In this document: piece by piece, positions 34,529 through 46,269 of the stretch
How the letters are laid out: each line of letters begins with the position of its first letter
How positions within the stretch are numbered: the stretch's first letter is position 1
Assembly (NCBI RefSeq): GCF_018446385.1
Contig: NC_055988.1
Location: 165,056,209-165,120,208, forward strand
DNA from: Zingiber officinale
Taxonomy: Eukaryota > Streptophyta > Magnoliopsida > Zingiberales > Zingiberaceae
Length of the DNA: 64,000 bases
Direction: 5' to 3'
Program-made: the position numbers and the translations under genes
Notes under the pieces: generated by a model
What the model saw: only the letters and a program-made list of their open reading frames with translations
Told to the model about the DNA's origin: nothing
The model's database searches: none

Positions 34529-36262
34529 GATTTAAACTAATTCCTCCTCTCGGTCCCTATCGTAGTCTCTTATTTATAAAGTATTATACCCACCTTTATA
34601 CCCATCCTAAGATGGCCGACCAAGCAAGCTTAGAACTAGAGCTTGGGCCGGCTAAGCAAATAGGATAAGCCAAGTTGTGTGGCCGACACTAGCTTGAACC
34701 CAAGCTTGGTGTGGCTGGCCACATCAAATTAAAAGGATTTTAATTTTTTAAAATTTTTCTTATGTCGATTTCATGGTTTTAAAAGAGAGTTTAAAATTAT
34801 AAGTCTTTCCTTTTATAACTTTCTACAAAAAGATTAAGAAAAGATTTGATATCTATCCTTATTTGTAGATTAAAAGGAAGATTTTAATTTTGAGAAAATT
34901 TTTCTTTTTTGTAACCATGTTCATGATTTAAAAGAAAGTTTTAAAATTATAAATTTTTCCTTTTATAAGTTTCTTCAAAAGATTAAGAAAAGATTTGATA
35001 TCTTTCCTTATTTGTAGATTGAGAAAAGATTTTAATTTTAAAAGATAACTTTCCTTTTTGGAAAGCATCCACATGTTTTAATAGAGAGATTTTAATTTAT
35101 AAAATTCCTTTTATAACCAACCATGAAGGGAAAAATTATTAGAGAAATTTTATTTTAAAATTTCCAGAAACAAATTAGGAAGTTTTAATTTTGTGTTAAA
35201 ACTTTCCTTGCTTGGAGCAATGAGGTGGTCGGCTATGATATTTAAGAAAAGGAAATTAGTTTTAATCAATTAAATTTTCTTTTCCATGGCAAAGGAAATA
35301 AGGAAGATTTTATTTAATTTTTCCTTATTTGCCAAGACCAAGGAATATAAAAGAGGGGGTAGGAGTGTCTTCATGAGGAACAACTGTATTCTATTTCCTC
35401 CCTCTCTTCCTTGGTTGTGGTCGGTCCTAGTCCTTGTTCTTCTCCTCTTCTCTTCTTCTTTGGTGGCCGGCGGCATCATCCCTTGGAGCTTTGTGGTGGT
35501 GGTCGGATCTTTCTTAGAGGAGAAGGAGAGAAAGGAGGCTTTGTTTCTAGCATCCCTTGGAGCTTGGTGGTGTGGCCGAAATTCTTCATCTCAAGGAGAG
35601 GAGCTTGGCCGAAACTTGCAAGGAGGAAGAAGAAGAGTTTGGGTAGTTCTCATCTCGGTAGATCGTTGCCCACACAATGTCCGAGATATGAAGAGGAATA
35701 TGTAGAAGATCAAGAGGTCATTGCATACAAAGAAAGGTATAACTAGTAATTATTTTCCGCATCATACTAGTTTTTCTTTGTATGAATTCCAAACACAAGA
35801 GGCATATAATTCTAGGTTTTGAATTTGTGATTCGAGTTTGTGTTTTTTTTTGTTTTTCGAATTTGTGATTCGATTGTTCCTTTTGGTTAAACCTAGGGTT
35901 ATATAAGGAAATTAAATATTAGATTTCATTGAAAGACTTTGTCTAGGAAGTGGTGGTTGCTCCCATATCCAAGAAGGCCAAATGTCTCGCCATGTTTAAC
36001 CTGGAAGCCGATTTTTAAAATTAATATTTAATTGAATTTATAACATAGGTGGATTTGGATCAATAATGTTAAGCATCATTTCCGATCCAAGTCTAAACCA
36101 TTAAGAACAGATAAGTTAAATTTGGAATCAATAATGTTAAGTTTCGTTTGCGATTCCGAATTTAATTTCTAAAGAACACAATAGGTTATTAGGATAGGTT
36201 TGACACTTGTATAAAATTTTTATACAGTGGAACTGGTACGATCTTCCTAGGACTAACCAACA
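34529..36262 (+). mobile_element. LTR B3 fragment (plus) wedged in the 3' LTR
   Basis: Matches the reverse complement of 41206-42920 (attcctcctctcggtcccta near 34540, gatcttcctaggactaacca at the end). Its 5' part is missing. No target duplication; it sits between two pieces of LTR A, so recombination between related LTRs is more likely than insertion. Confidence 0.8.
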
Positions 36263-37125
36263 CTAAAAACCCTCTCCCTTCCCTTAAGGTCAGCGCCCAA
36301 ATTTTCTTTTCTTTCCTCTAGGGTCGGCGCCCCACTTCTTTTCTTCTTCCCTTTTCTTCCCTCTAGGGTCGGCGCCCCATCTTCTCTTGGTGGCCGGAGC
36401 TTGGAGGAAAAGAAAACGAAGAGACGAAAAAGAAGGAGGCATTCCTTTCTTTGTATCTTTTGGTGGTAGGCGGCTTGGAAACAAAAGGGGTTCGGGTGTT
36501 TTTGTCTTGGTAGATCGTCGGCCACACGACGTACAAGAAGAGGAGAGGAATACGGTAGAAGATCAAGAGGTCTTTGCCTACGAAAAAAGGTACAACTAGT
36601 TTTTTTTCCGCAGCACAACTAGTTTTGTTTTCTTTGTATGGATCCTGAAATACCAACACAAGAGGCTAGCAATTTCCTATTTTCATTTTTGTGCTTTGAT
36701 TTTGTGTTTTGATCTTGTGCTTTGATTGAGATTTCTGTAGTTAAATCTAAGGTTATTGTGAGAAGTTTAAATATTTAATTTCTTTGAAAGACTTTGTCTA
36801 GGAAGTGGTGGATGATCCCATAACCAAGAAGGCCTAGTGCCTCGCCAACAACCTGGAAGTCAATCCTTGAAATAAATATTTAATCAACTTCTGTAATATG
36901 ATTTAACTTCTGAAGAACACAAGGGTTGAATTTGGAGTAAAAATATTAATTTTCATTTCCAATCCAAGTTTAACATTGAAGAATGAACTTGGAGTAAAAA
37001 TGTTAAGTTATGTTTCCAATCTAAGTTTAACTTCTGAAGAGTACATGGGTTGCTGGGAAACATTCTGTGCTTGTACAAATTTTTGTATAGGCGAAACAGA
37101 ATGGTATTTCGAGTAGCACCCAACA
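36263..37125 (+). repeat. 3' LTR A piece 2
   Basis: Restarts at ctaaaaaccctctccc, repeating sequence already present at 33968-34528, and runs to the true LTR end CACCCAACA at 37125. It carries the full last part of the LTR. Confidence 0.85.
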
Positions 37126-37130
37126 TGTCA

Positions 37131-37519
37131 TGCATACAGGGACATGTTACTTTTGGTCTGATGACCTTATTATTCGAATAGGAGGTCCTGGTGAGTACAG
37201 CTTCTCCTTTTCTTTCAGTTTTGTATTTTCCATTACTCCAGGAGGTTGTACACATATTTATTACTATTGGTTATTTCTTATTATGCATGTCTGCTCGATA
37301 CCCACTGAGTTGTTGAACTCACCCCATTGATTTATAGCCATTTCAGGTTGATACTGTCAGGAGGTTCCAGTCGCTAGTCCCCCACCACCTGTCGCGACGT
37401 TTTATTTTCAGTTTTGGATATTTGGATTACTTGTTATGTATTTTCTATATACTTGTGCTGTAGGATTGTACCCGAGGATTTTTATCGCATTGGTCTACTA
37501 CTTATTTTTCTGCTGCGAT
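37131..37519 (+). mobile_element. Gypsy LTR G1, second segment
   Basis: Continues the split LTR: tgcatacagggacatgttac, aggtcctggtgagtacagct and gagttgttgaactcacccca have counterparts in the reverse complement of 61500-61700 in the right order. It ends at the insertion of the SIRE-like element, whose 5-bp duplication (GATTT, 37520-37524) is given separately. Confidence 0.75.
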
Positions 37520-37524
37520 GATTT

Positions 37525-38560
37525 TGTTGGACCGCTGCGACCGGCTAGAAGGGGGGTTGAATATGCCTAAAAAAACAAAACACAACCCTTCTCAATCTTT
37601 TAAAATAACACTTGCATAAAATAGATTAAATAAACAAAAAGAGACTAAAAGAAGAGGCACAAGTACTTTTACTTGGTTACAATCGGGGAGGTTATTAATC
37701 TAAGGAATGAATCGTGCACTAGAATATCTCCTTCAGGCGGAGAAGCCTCTTACAACATTTAAGCATAGAAAATAAAGAAGCTAAATTATAAATGAAGTGC
37801 ACAAGTGCTGGAAATGCTAATTGCTTGTATGTTCTAGCTTCTGGACCAAGGTTATATTTATAGCCTTGGTCGGGGCGCCTGGAAGGGTTCCAGGCACCTA
37901 GGAGGGTATAAACTTTTATCCCCTTCGCAACGGATCGTGTTTGACGTGATCCTGGTCAAAGCTCAACTTCGGGCGCCTGAAATGGCTCCGGGCGCTCGGA
38001 CCACTAAAGTCAAAAGGGTTGACTTTTGGTCGGGTCCCTCTGCTCCGGTGCTGCTCGCCTAGGTCTGGGTCTTCTACTCGCTTGGGTGATCTCGACCATT
38101 CAGAATAGGGCTCACTCGAACTTAACTTCCAACCTTCTCGAGCAGGCTTTCACTCTGGCTTCTCGTCTTTCGAGATCATCGCATGCTTCCTTCTCGTCTA
38201 CCAGCGTACTCATCTGCAGCTCTTTGCCCCTCGGACACACTGAGCCCGTCGACTCTCTCCCGTGCCGACCTTCTCACTAGCTGCATCTCTTGCTCCTCGA
38301 GCAATCTTCCGTTCCGGCTTCTCGTCCCTCGGAACCAGAGCACGCTTCATTCTCGTCCGTTGAGATACTCTTCCGCAGCACCTCGTCCCTCAAACGCATA
38401 GAGCTCGTCGGCTCTCTCCTCGTGTCATCCTTCTCGCTAGCCATGTCCTCCGCTCGACTTTCTGTGCTCCTAAGTTCCTGCACACTTAGACACAGGGTTA
38501 AAACACCACATGACTTAACTTAACTTGTTGATCACACCAAAACAACTTGGGGTTCCAACA
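37525..38560 (-). repeat. LTR of element C (downstream LTR in element orientation)
   Basis: Starts TGTTGGACCGCTGCGACCGG. It contains the ggcgcctgg and ggttccaggc palindrome-like box (37875-37905) and GC-rich segments giving spurious Ser/Arg-rich frames at 38026-38523. Confidence 0.92.
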
Positions 38561-38577
38561 GTCTCCCCCTTTTTGAT
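38561..38577 (-). promoter_or_regulatory. Polypurine tract of element C
   Basis: Minus strand aaaaagggggagac abuts the LTR TGTTGG, the expected second-strand priming site. Confidence 0.85.
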
Positions 38578-39424
38578 GTGAGCAACCCAAGTTAAGGTAG
38601 GGTAAATAGACATAAATTAAGAGTAATAAAATTTTGCGTTAAAGTGCAAAAAAGATAGAAAATTTGGTCTATCTCCCCCTAGATTTATACTTTTCATTCT
38701 CCTCCTTTGATCACATAAAAAAATGGGGTTCCAAGAAAAAATCTAAGGGTAAAACAAAATATATTCATTTAAAAATAAGTGAAGTATATTTATTTGAAAT
38801 ACTTTGAAAAATACAAACCAATTAGAGCATGATTTTGAAAACAAATTTTTGATAGCTTTCTAAATAAATTTTGAGATCTTGAAAAAAATAGAGCATGCAT
38901 TTTCAAGATTTAACACAAATTGCATTTTAGAAAAGCAATTTTTTTTTAAATAAAAAACTTTTGTAGGCACGGATAACTCAAACAAAATTTTCATAGTTTA
39001 ACAATTGAAAAAAGAATAATACTGGCTTATTATTTTTTTATTTAAACAAAATTCGTTCTTAAGTTATTGTCATTTCTTTAAAATCATTATGGTATCTAAA
39101 TTTATATTTTAATCTATCATAATTTCTCAAGTCATAATTTTTAAAATTTGAAGTAGAAAGTATTAAGCATGCAGAAAGTTGTATTCTTTCCTTTATCATG
39201 TTATTTTCTATTTTTAGTTTGTCGAAATTCTTTAATCGACAAGCTATTACATGAGTTTCCTTTATCCCACTATTCTTTAATAATTTTTTGGGTCTTAATT
39301 CGCAAAATCTTTTTGAAAAAATAATTTCTGATTTGCAAAAATCTTTTGACAATATATTTTCTAATTCAAAAAAATCTTTCGATAAGGTTTTGATTGAATT
39401 AATCAATTTGTCAGGAGGTGGAGG
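38578..39424 (-). other. AT-rich internal remainder of element C
   Basis: Apart from the gag tail at 39059-39406, only AT-rich DNA is seen. It marks the junction left after deletion of pol. Confidence 0.5.
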
Positions 39425-39964
39425 TCATACCTGACTTACCTTTTCGGCTGTTAACTTTCCCCCTGTTGAGTTGTTTTCTTCCGACATTTCTCCCTCTTCA
39501 TCGATGCTCTCGATGCTCATAGAGGAAGAGCTGATTGCGTCTTCTGGTAGATGCTCGGCGGTGAGAGATGTTCCGGTAATTTTCTCGATTTCAGATTCTT
39601 CTGATGACGGCTCAGTGTCCATTGAAGAGTCAGCTTTGACCTCAACTGGTTCTTCGTATAGCTTCAAGAACTTTTCCCAAAGTTCTTTTGCGCTTTTGTA
39701 TTTTCCGACTCTGTCGAGATCCTTGGCAGGTAGTACGCTTAAAAGACTAGACTCGACCTTACCATTTGCCATAACATTGTTACGTTGCTCGTCAGTCCAC
39801 TGATGCTCCTTAAGTTCTTCTCCTTCTTTTCTTTTGGGCACTTCAAAACCATATTTCATTATTAATAACATATTAAAGTCAGTTTTAAAATAAACCTTCA
39901 TTCGTCTCTTCCAAAACATGAACTCCCCCTTGAATGTTGGTGGATAGATGTTAGCTCCGGCCAT
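39425..39964 (-). pseudogene. SIRE-like gag N-terminus of element C
   Basis: MAGANIYPPTFKGEFMFWKR followed by MKVYF is the Copia gag start (the F/W-rich fold binding the capsid core). AKELWEKFLKLYEEP lies at about residue 85-100 and an acidic Ser/Glu-rich tail follows to the stop. A second frame (39059-39406, ACRLKNFDKLKIENNMIKER) is the coiled-coil continuation. The CCHC knuckle and everything after it are missing. Confidence 0.8.
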
Positions 39965-39994
39965 CTCGTTGCTTCAGTTAGAGGTTAGTCTTTC

Positions 39995-40020
39995 TGAGGC
40001 ATCCTCGCTCTGATACTACT
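39995..40020 (-). promoter_or_regulatory. Primer-binding site of element C
   Basis: On the minus strand, agtagtatcagagcgagg follows the LTR end; tatcagagc is the initiator Met tRNA complement. Confidence 0.85.
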
Positions 40021-41052
40021 TGTTGGACCGCGACAGCTGACTAGAAGGGGGGTTGAATAGCATTAAAAAAAAAACATAACCCTTCTCGATCTTTCAAAAT
40101 AACACATTCATAAAATAGATTAAATAGACAGAAAGAGACTAAAAGAAGAGGCACAAGTATTTTTAGTTGGTTACAATCTTGGAGGTTGTTAATTCAAGGA
40201 ATGAATAGTGCACTAGAATATCTCCTTCAGGAGGAGAAACCTCTTACAGCATTTAAGCATAGAAAATAAAGAAGCTAAACTACAAATGAAGCGCACAAGT
40301 GTTGGAAATGCTAATTGCTTGTCTGTTCTAGCTTCTGGACCAAGGTTGTATTTATAGCCTTGGTTAGGGCGCCTGGAAGGGTTCCAAGTGCCTGGGAGGG
40401 GATAAACTTTTATCCCCTTCGTAACGGATCGTGTTTGACGTGATCCTGGTCAAAGCTCAACTCCGGGCGCCTGGAATGGTTCCGGGCACCCGGACCACTA
40501 AAGTCAATAGGGTTGACTTTTGGTTCGGTCCCTCTGCTCCGGTGATGTTCACCTCGGTCCGGGTCTTCCGCTCGCTTGGTGATCTCGGCCATTTGGAATA
40601 GGGCTCACCCGAACCCAACTTCCAGCCTTCTTGAGCAGGCTTCCGCTCTGGCTTCTCGTCCCTCGGAATCATCGCGTGCTTCTTTCTTGTTTACTAGCGT
40701 ACTCATCCGTAACTCTTCGTCCCTCGGACGTACCGAGCCCGTCAGCTCTCTCCCGTGCCGACCTTCTCAGTAGTTGCACCTCTTGCTCCCCGAGCAATCT
40801 TCCACTCCGCTTCTCATCCCTCGGAACCAACGCACGCTTCCTTCTCGTCCGCCAGGGTACTCTTCCGCAGCTCCGAGTCCCTCGGACGCACCGAGCTCGT
40901 TGGCTCTCTCCCCGTGTTGTCCTTCTCGCTAGCCACGTCTTCCGCTCGACTTCCTGTGCTCCTAAGTTCCTATACACTTAGACACAGGGTTAAAACACCA
41001 CAGGACCTAACTTAACTTATTGATCACACCAAAAAAACCTGGGGTTCCAACA
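40021..41052 (-). repeat. LTR of element C (upstream LTR in element orientation)
   Basis: About 90 percent like its partner, with scattered substitutions and small indels. It keeps the same start and end and the same ggcgcctggaa boxes. Confidence 0.92.
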
Positions 41053-41057
41053 GTTTT

Positions 41058-41205
41058 CTCTGTTGTATTATTCATTTTTTGTCGTAGTAGTGGAGTAGGT
41101 TGTTTTTAAATAAAGTGTGTAGTTGTGTCAGCCAGAGGCTGAGATGATATAAACTGCGTGGATTGTTGTTGTATTTTATATTTATTGTTCTAGCTGTGTT
41201 GGCCG
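41058..41205 (+). mobile_element. Gypsy LTR G1, third segment
   Basis: Continues with gtgtcagccagaggctgaga, then actgcgtgga, matching the reverse complement of about 61160-61270. It is cut at 41206 by another Copia LTR. The three segments add up to about 2.9 kb. Confidence 0.7.
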
Positions 41206-43264
41206 TGTTGGTTGTTCCTAGGAAGATCGTACCAGTTCCACTGTACAAAAATTTTGTACAAGTGTCGAACCTTTCCTAGCAACCTATTGTGTTCTTTAGA
41301 AATTAAATTCGGAATCGCAAACGGAACTTAACATTATTGATTCCAAATTTAACTTATCTGTTCTTAATGGTTTAGACTTGGATCGCAAACGATGCTTAAC
41401 ATTATTGATCCAAATCCACCTATGTTATAAATTTAATTAAATATTAATTTCTAAAATTAGCTTCCAGGACTGCATGGCGAGGCACTAGGCCTTCTTGGGT
41501 ATGAGATCATCCACCACCGCCTAGACAAAGCCTTTTAAAGAAATCTAATATTTAATTTCCTTATATAACTATAGGTTTAACCAAAAGGAACAATCAAATC
41601 ACAAATTTGAAAAACAAAACAAAAAAAAACACAAACTCAAATATCTAATCCAAAAATCTAGAATCATATGCCTCTTGTGCTTAGAATTCATACAAAGAAA
41701 AACTAATATGATGCGGAAAATAATTACTAGTTATACCTCTTGATCTTCTACCATATTCATCTTCTTATCTCGGACGTTGTGTGGGCAACGATCTACTGAG
41801 ATGAGAACCACCCAAGCCCTTCTTCTTCCTCACCAAGTTTCGGCCACCAAAACTCCTCCAAGGATGTAGAGGTTCGGCCACCACCACCAAGCTCCAAGGG
41901 ATGCAAGAAACAAAGCCTCCTTTCTCTCCTTTTCTCCAAGCAATATCTAGCCACCTTCCAAGCTCCAAAGGATGAAGAGTTTTGGCCAAGGAGAAGAAAG
42001 AAAAAGGAGAAGGGAGAACTAGAAGGGCCGACCACACCACCAAGGAAAAGAGGAGGAGAATAGAATAGAGTTATTAGCCATGAAGGCACCCCTACCCCCT
42101 ATTTTATAATCCTTGGTCTTGGCAAATAAGGAAAATTTAAATAAAAAAACTTCCTTATTACTTTGGCATGAAAAGGAAAATTTAATTAATTAAAACTTAT
42201 TTCCTTTTCTTAAAGCAATATGGCCGACCACCTCATAATCCCAAACAAGGAAAGTTTTAACAAGAATTAAAACTTCCTAATTTGTTTTCAAAAATTTTAA
42301 AATAAAAATTTCTCTAATAATTTATCCCTTCATGGTTGGTTATAAAAGGAAATATATAAATTAAAATTTCTCTATTAAAACATGTGGATGATTTTCAAAA
42401 AGGAAAGTTATCTTTAAAATTAAAATCTCCTTACAATCTACAAATAAGGAAAGATATCAAATCTTTTCTTAATCTTTTGTAGAAACTTATAAAAGGAAAT
42501 ATTTTATTTTAAACTCTCTTTTTAAAGCATGAACATGGTTACAAAAAAGAAAAGTTTTATCAAAATTAAAATCTGCCTTTCAATTTACAAATAAGGAGAG
42601 ATATTAAATCTTTTCTCAATATTTTGTAGAAAGCTATAAAAGGAAAGATTTAAATTTTACTCTCTTTTAAAACCATGGAATTCACATAAGAAAATTTTAA
42701 AAAAAAATCCTTTTAATTTTCTTAGGGTCGGTCACACCATGCTTGGGCTCCAAGTATTGGCCGACCACCTACTTGGCTCCTCCTATTGGTCTTGGCCAGC
42801 CCCTAGCTTGGGTTCCAAGCTAGCTTGGCCGGCCCCATTAGGATAGGTATAAAGGTGGGTATAGGTGGGTATAATACTTTATAAATAAGAGGCTACGATA
42901 GGGACCGAGAGGAGGAATTGGTTTAGGTCTCCCGATGAAATTAAGCTTCCCGTGTTCGCCCCGAACACCCAACTTAATTTCATCAATAATAATTCATACC
43001 ACTAAAGAATTATTATTGAACTACCACACCAATCCCAAATTATATTTTGGGCTCCTTATTATTATGAGTGTGTTAATCTCCCTATGTTTAAGATGTCGAA
43101 TGCCCACTAATTAAATGAGTAACTGACAACTCACTTTAATTAATTTCTTAGTCCAAGAGTAGTACCACTCAACCTTATTATCATGTTAGACTAAGTCCAC
43201 CTGCAGGGTTTAACATGACAATCCTTATGAGCTCCTCTTGGGGGCATTATCAACCTAGATTACT
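41206..43264 (-). mobile_element. LTR B2 fragment (Copia, minus)
   Basis: Starts TGTTGGTTGTTCCTAGGAAG (plus strand) and follows the solo LTR B1 closely, up to the caacctagattactag block equivalent to 31960-31980. There it stops short of the LTR end. It sits at the edge of Gypsy LTR G1. Confidence 0.85.
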
Positions 43265-43506
43265 AGTATACGGGAGCCACTGATCATGTCTACAATTCAT
43301 TGCAGGGGTTCCAGGAAACCCGACGACTATATGAAGGAAAAATCACCGTCTACATGGGCAATGCTACAAGAGTGGCGGCTGTTGCAGTGGGAGATGTTTT
43401 ATTATCTTTCGATAGGAATAAAACTTTGATTTTGAGAAATTATCTTTACGTACCATCTTTTAGAAAGAACTTGATTTCAGTTTCTAAATTATTTATGGAC
43501 ATGAGG
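43265..43506 (+). pseudogene. Fragment of Copia A-family protease region
   Basis: About 240 bp nearly identical to 28808-29042 (shared gggagccactgatcatgtct, frame QGFQETRRLYEGKITVYMGN). It is fused to LTR B2 on the left and LTR E on the right, so it comes from a second, otherwise lost copy of family A. Confidence 0.88.
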
Positions 43507-44863
43507 TGACACACAATGATGTAACCTTGATGATGTGGAACACCATCATTGACAGGCCCATGCCAAGTCACAATGAGGTGGTATTTGGTCAAGTCAAACT
43601 TGACCCTTCATCTTCTCTCTCAAGTCAAGTCAAACTTGACCTCTTATCTCCCATGGTTGATCAAATCTAACCTTTGATTCAAATCAATTTAATTTAATGA
43701 ATCTCTATTCATTGGTTTAAATTGACTCAATGAATCATAGTCTAAACTAGACTCATTCGACACATGAATCAAATTGAGTCCAACTCAATTAGTTTAATTT
43801 GGATTACTCTTAACCTAATTTGGTTCATCACATGAACCTAATCCTCTTGGCCCATCATATGAACCTATTCTCCATCTAATTGCCCTTTGTGTGTGACTCT
43901 ATAGGTTTTTGTAACGTTGGCAATGCTCCTAAACCCATTTAGAAACATAAGTAATGAGCAATATCTAGCAACACATCATTACTACCCAAGTTATAAGAAT
44001 GTTGAGATCCAACATCACCTTTGTGACTACTAATTGTGACTCTCACAATATGTGACAATGTCCTTCTATCCTTGATATCTAAATTGATCAATTGAGGCAT
44101 AGACCGTGTCATCCTCTAATCAATTTATGTCTTGAACTCCAAGTAGACTCACTCTAATCAAATGAGCTCAATATCTCATATTGACTTATTTGGGCATGAC
44201 CATGCACGTAGTGGTCTCACTCTATCAAGAATCATGATATCACTCCCGTCATATAGGAGGGATAGATCCCATCTACATCACTCACATCTCTCTGCATGGT
44301 TTGTTATATACCCAATAATCGTCTTTATAGTCCACCCATTTACGGGTGACGTTTGACGAAGCCATATTATGCAATTCCTTATGTAGGGAACCATGGTGAC
44401 TTCAGGTCCAATGACTGATAATCATACTAATAGTCACATGAGAAAGTATATGACACTCATATAACGATCCATGATACTTTCTCATGGCGGGTCATTCAGT
44501 ATACATTCTCCAATGCATATCCATGTGTCAACTTGATATCTAATATCCATAATTTGTGAGATCAAGTCATCGAGTTGACCTACATGCTAGTTTCATCGCA
44601 TTAACATTGTCCCTGAATGTTAATACTTGACTAGGAATAATTAAGAGTAGTGTTCTCTATATCATCTCACTATTAATTCAACTAATCGATTGATATAGAT
44701 AAGAACCTCCTACTCAAGGACGTTATTATACTCAGTTATTTGGCACAAATACAAGTAAGGATAATAACCATAAAGAAATTCCTTTATTTAAATATATAGG
44801 AATATGATACATCGAGTCCATACAACAATCATCACATGATCGGCTCTAGGGCTCTCACTAACA
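43507..44863 (-). repeat. LTR E of a minus-strand Copia element
   Basis: In reverse complement starts TGTTAGTGAGAGCCCTAGAG. It is about 1.36 kb and aligns with the right half of solo LTR D (same family), but is shorter at the 43507 end. On the 44864 side comes the polypurine-like agtggaagat (minus strand) and RNase H, so this is a 3' LTR. Confidence 0.8.
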
Positions 44864-46266
44864 ATCTTCCACTAGCACTAGTGTCAATCAGTGTAGGCTC
44901 TAACACCCAATGACCTAGTGTGACCATCATGCTTTCTCTGTGCCAAAACCTTGGTCAAGGGATCAGCTACGTTAGCCTATGTGGGTACTCTGCAAATTTT
45001 CACATCTCCTCTATCGATGATCTCTCGAATAAGATGGAAGTGCCGTAGTATGTGTTTGGTCCGCTGGTGTGAGCGAGGTTCCTTAGCCTGTGCAATTGCT
45101 CCATTGTTGTCACAATAGAGCTCTATAGGATCTGCTATGCTAGGAACCACCCCAAACTCAGTAATGAACTTGCAGATCCAAACTGCCTCCTTTGCTGCTT
45201 CTAATGCAGCAATATATTAGGCCTCTGTTGTAGAATCAGCAACTATGTCCTTCTTCGAACTCTTCCAACTCACAACACCACCATTCAAGCAAAACACGAA
45301 CCCAGACTGCGATCTATAATTATCCTGGTCAGTTTGGAAACTGGCATCACTGTAACCCTTTACAGCTATCTCGCCATCACCTCCAAATATCAAGAAATAT
45401 TCTTTAGTCCTTCTTAATTACTTAAGGATATTCTTGACTGCTATCCAGTGACGCTCACCTGGATCTGATTGGTATCTGCTCGTCATGCTCAAAGCATACA
45501 AACATCAGGACGAGTACATAGCATGGCGTACATGATAGATCCTATGGCTGAAGCATAAGGGATCTTATCCATATGATCTCTCTCCTCTCTAGAAGAGGGA
45601 CTTTGAGTTTTCGAAAGACTCACACCATGTGACATCGGCAGAAATCCTTTCTTGGAATTCTGCATGGCAAACCGTAGTAATACCGTGTCAATATATATAC
45701 TTTGACTTAGGCCAAGTAATCTCTTAGATCTATTTCTATAGATCTTTATGCCTAGAATACAGGCTGCTTCACCTAAATCCTTTATTGAGAAACAATTCCC
45801 CAGCCAAGTCTTTACAGACTGCAACAAAGGGATGTCATTTCCAATGAGTAGTATGCCATCCACATACAATACAAGGAAGACAACTGTGTTCCCAACAACC
45901 TTCTTGTAGACACAGGGTTCATCTTCATTCTTGATGAAACGAAACTGTTTGATCGCATCATCGAATCGAAGATTCCAGCTCCGAGAAGCTTGCTTTAGTC
46001 CATAAATAGACTTATGCAGCTTGCATACTCTGCAGTATGCATTGGATCTATAAAACCCTCAGGTTGTGTCATGTACACATCCTCGAGCAAGTTTCCATTC
46101 AGAAACGCGGTTTTGACATCCATTTGCCAGATCTCATAATCGTGGTATGTTGCAATAGCAAGCATGATCCGAATGGACTTAAACATCGCTACTGGAGAAA
46201 AAGTTTCATCATAGTCAATACCATGAATTTGCTTGAAACCTTTAGCTACCAAACGACCCTTATAGG
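44864..46266 (-). pseudogene. Copia E reverse transcriptase and RNase H, truncated
   Basis: Minus-strand order from 46252 down: KGFKQIHGIDYDETFSPVAM, WQMDVKTAFLNGNLLED, then (45869) YVDGILLIGN, where the YxDD motif has Gly for the second Asp, then LGIKIYRNRSKRLLGLSQS and the PYASAIGSIMYAMLCTRPDV block. RNase H continues to about 44900 (SRSHQRTKHILRH-type region near 45060) with stops near 45210 and 45420. The integrase and gag side is absent; the element is cut at about 46266 against Gypsy sequence. Confidence 0.88.
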
Positions 46267-46269
46267 TAA

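Larger units (their letters stand above)
23652..37125 (+). mobile_element. Copia element A (13.5 kb span) nested in LTR G1
   Basis: Bounded by TGTTAGGATG at the left and CACCCAACA at the right, with 5-bp flanks TGACA (23647-23651) and TGTCA (37126-37130), a target duplication with one mismatch. Joining the flanks restores the order seen in the other G-family LTR. Contents: 5' LTR with a nested solo LTR, PBS, a gag stub, protease, integrase, a second nested solo LTR, RT, part of RNase H, and a rearranged 3' LTR. All coding parts carry stops or deletions. Confidence 0.85.
37525..41052 (-). mobile_element. SIRE-like Copia derivative C with two LTRs, pol deleted
   Basis: LTRs 37525-38560 (1,036 bp) and 40021-41052 (1,032 bp) both start TGTTGGACCG and end GGGGTTCCAACA. 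5-bp flanks are GATTT (37520-37524) and GTTTT (41053-41057), one mismatch. The minus orientation is shown by a PBS (tagtatcagagc, minus strand, just inside 40020), a gag frame, and a polypurine tract (aaaaagggggagac, minus strand) next to 38560. The internal region is only 1.46 kb and has no protease, integrase or RT, so C is non-autonomous. Confidence 0.92.

Noticed and set aside
35270..35746. 139- and 111-codon frames with a hydrophobic start
   Set aside because: They are within LTR fragment B3 and its counterpart at 41765-42089, with no conserved reading frame between the copies.
38026..38523. Ser/Leu-rich frames, also at 40576-41015
   Set aside because: They are in the two LTRs of element C and differ between the copies by frame-changing indels.
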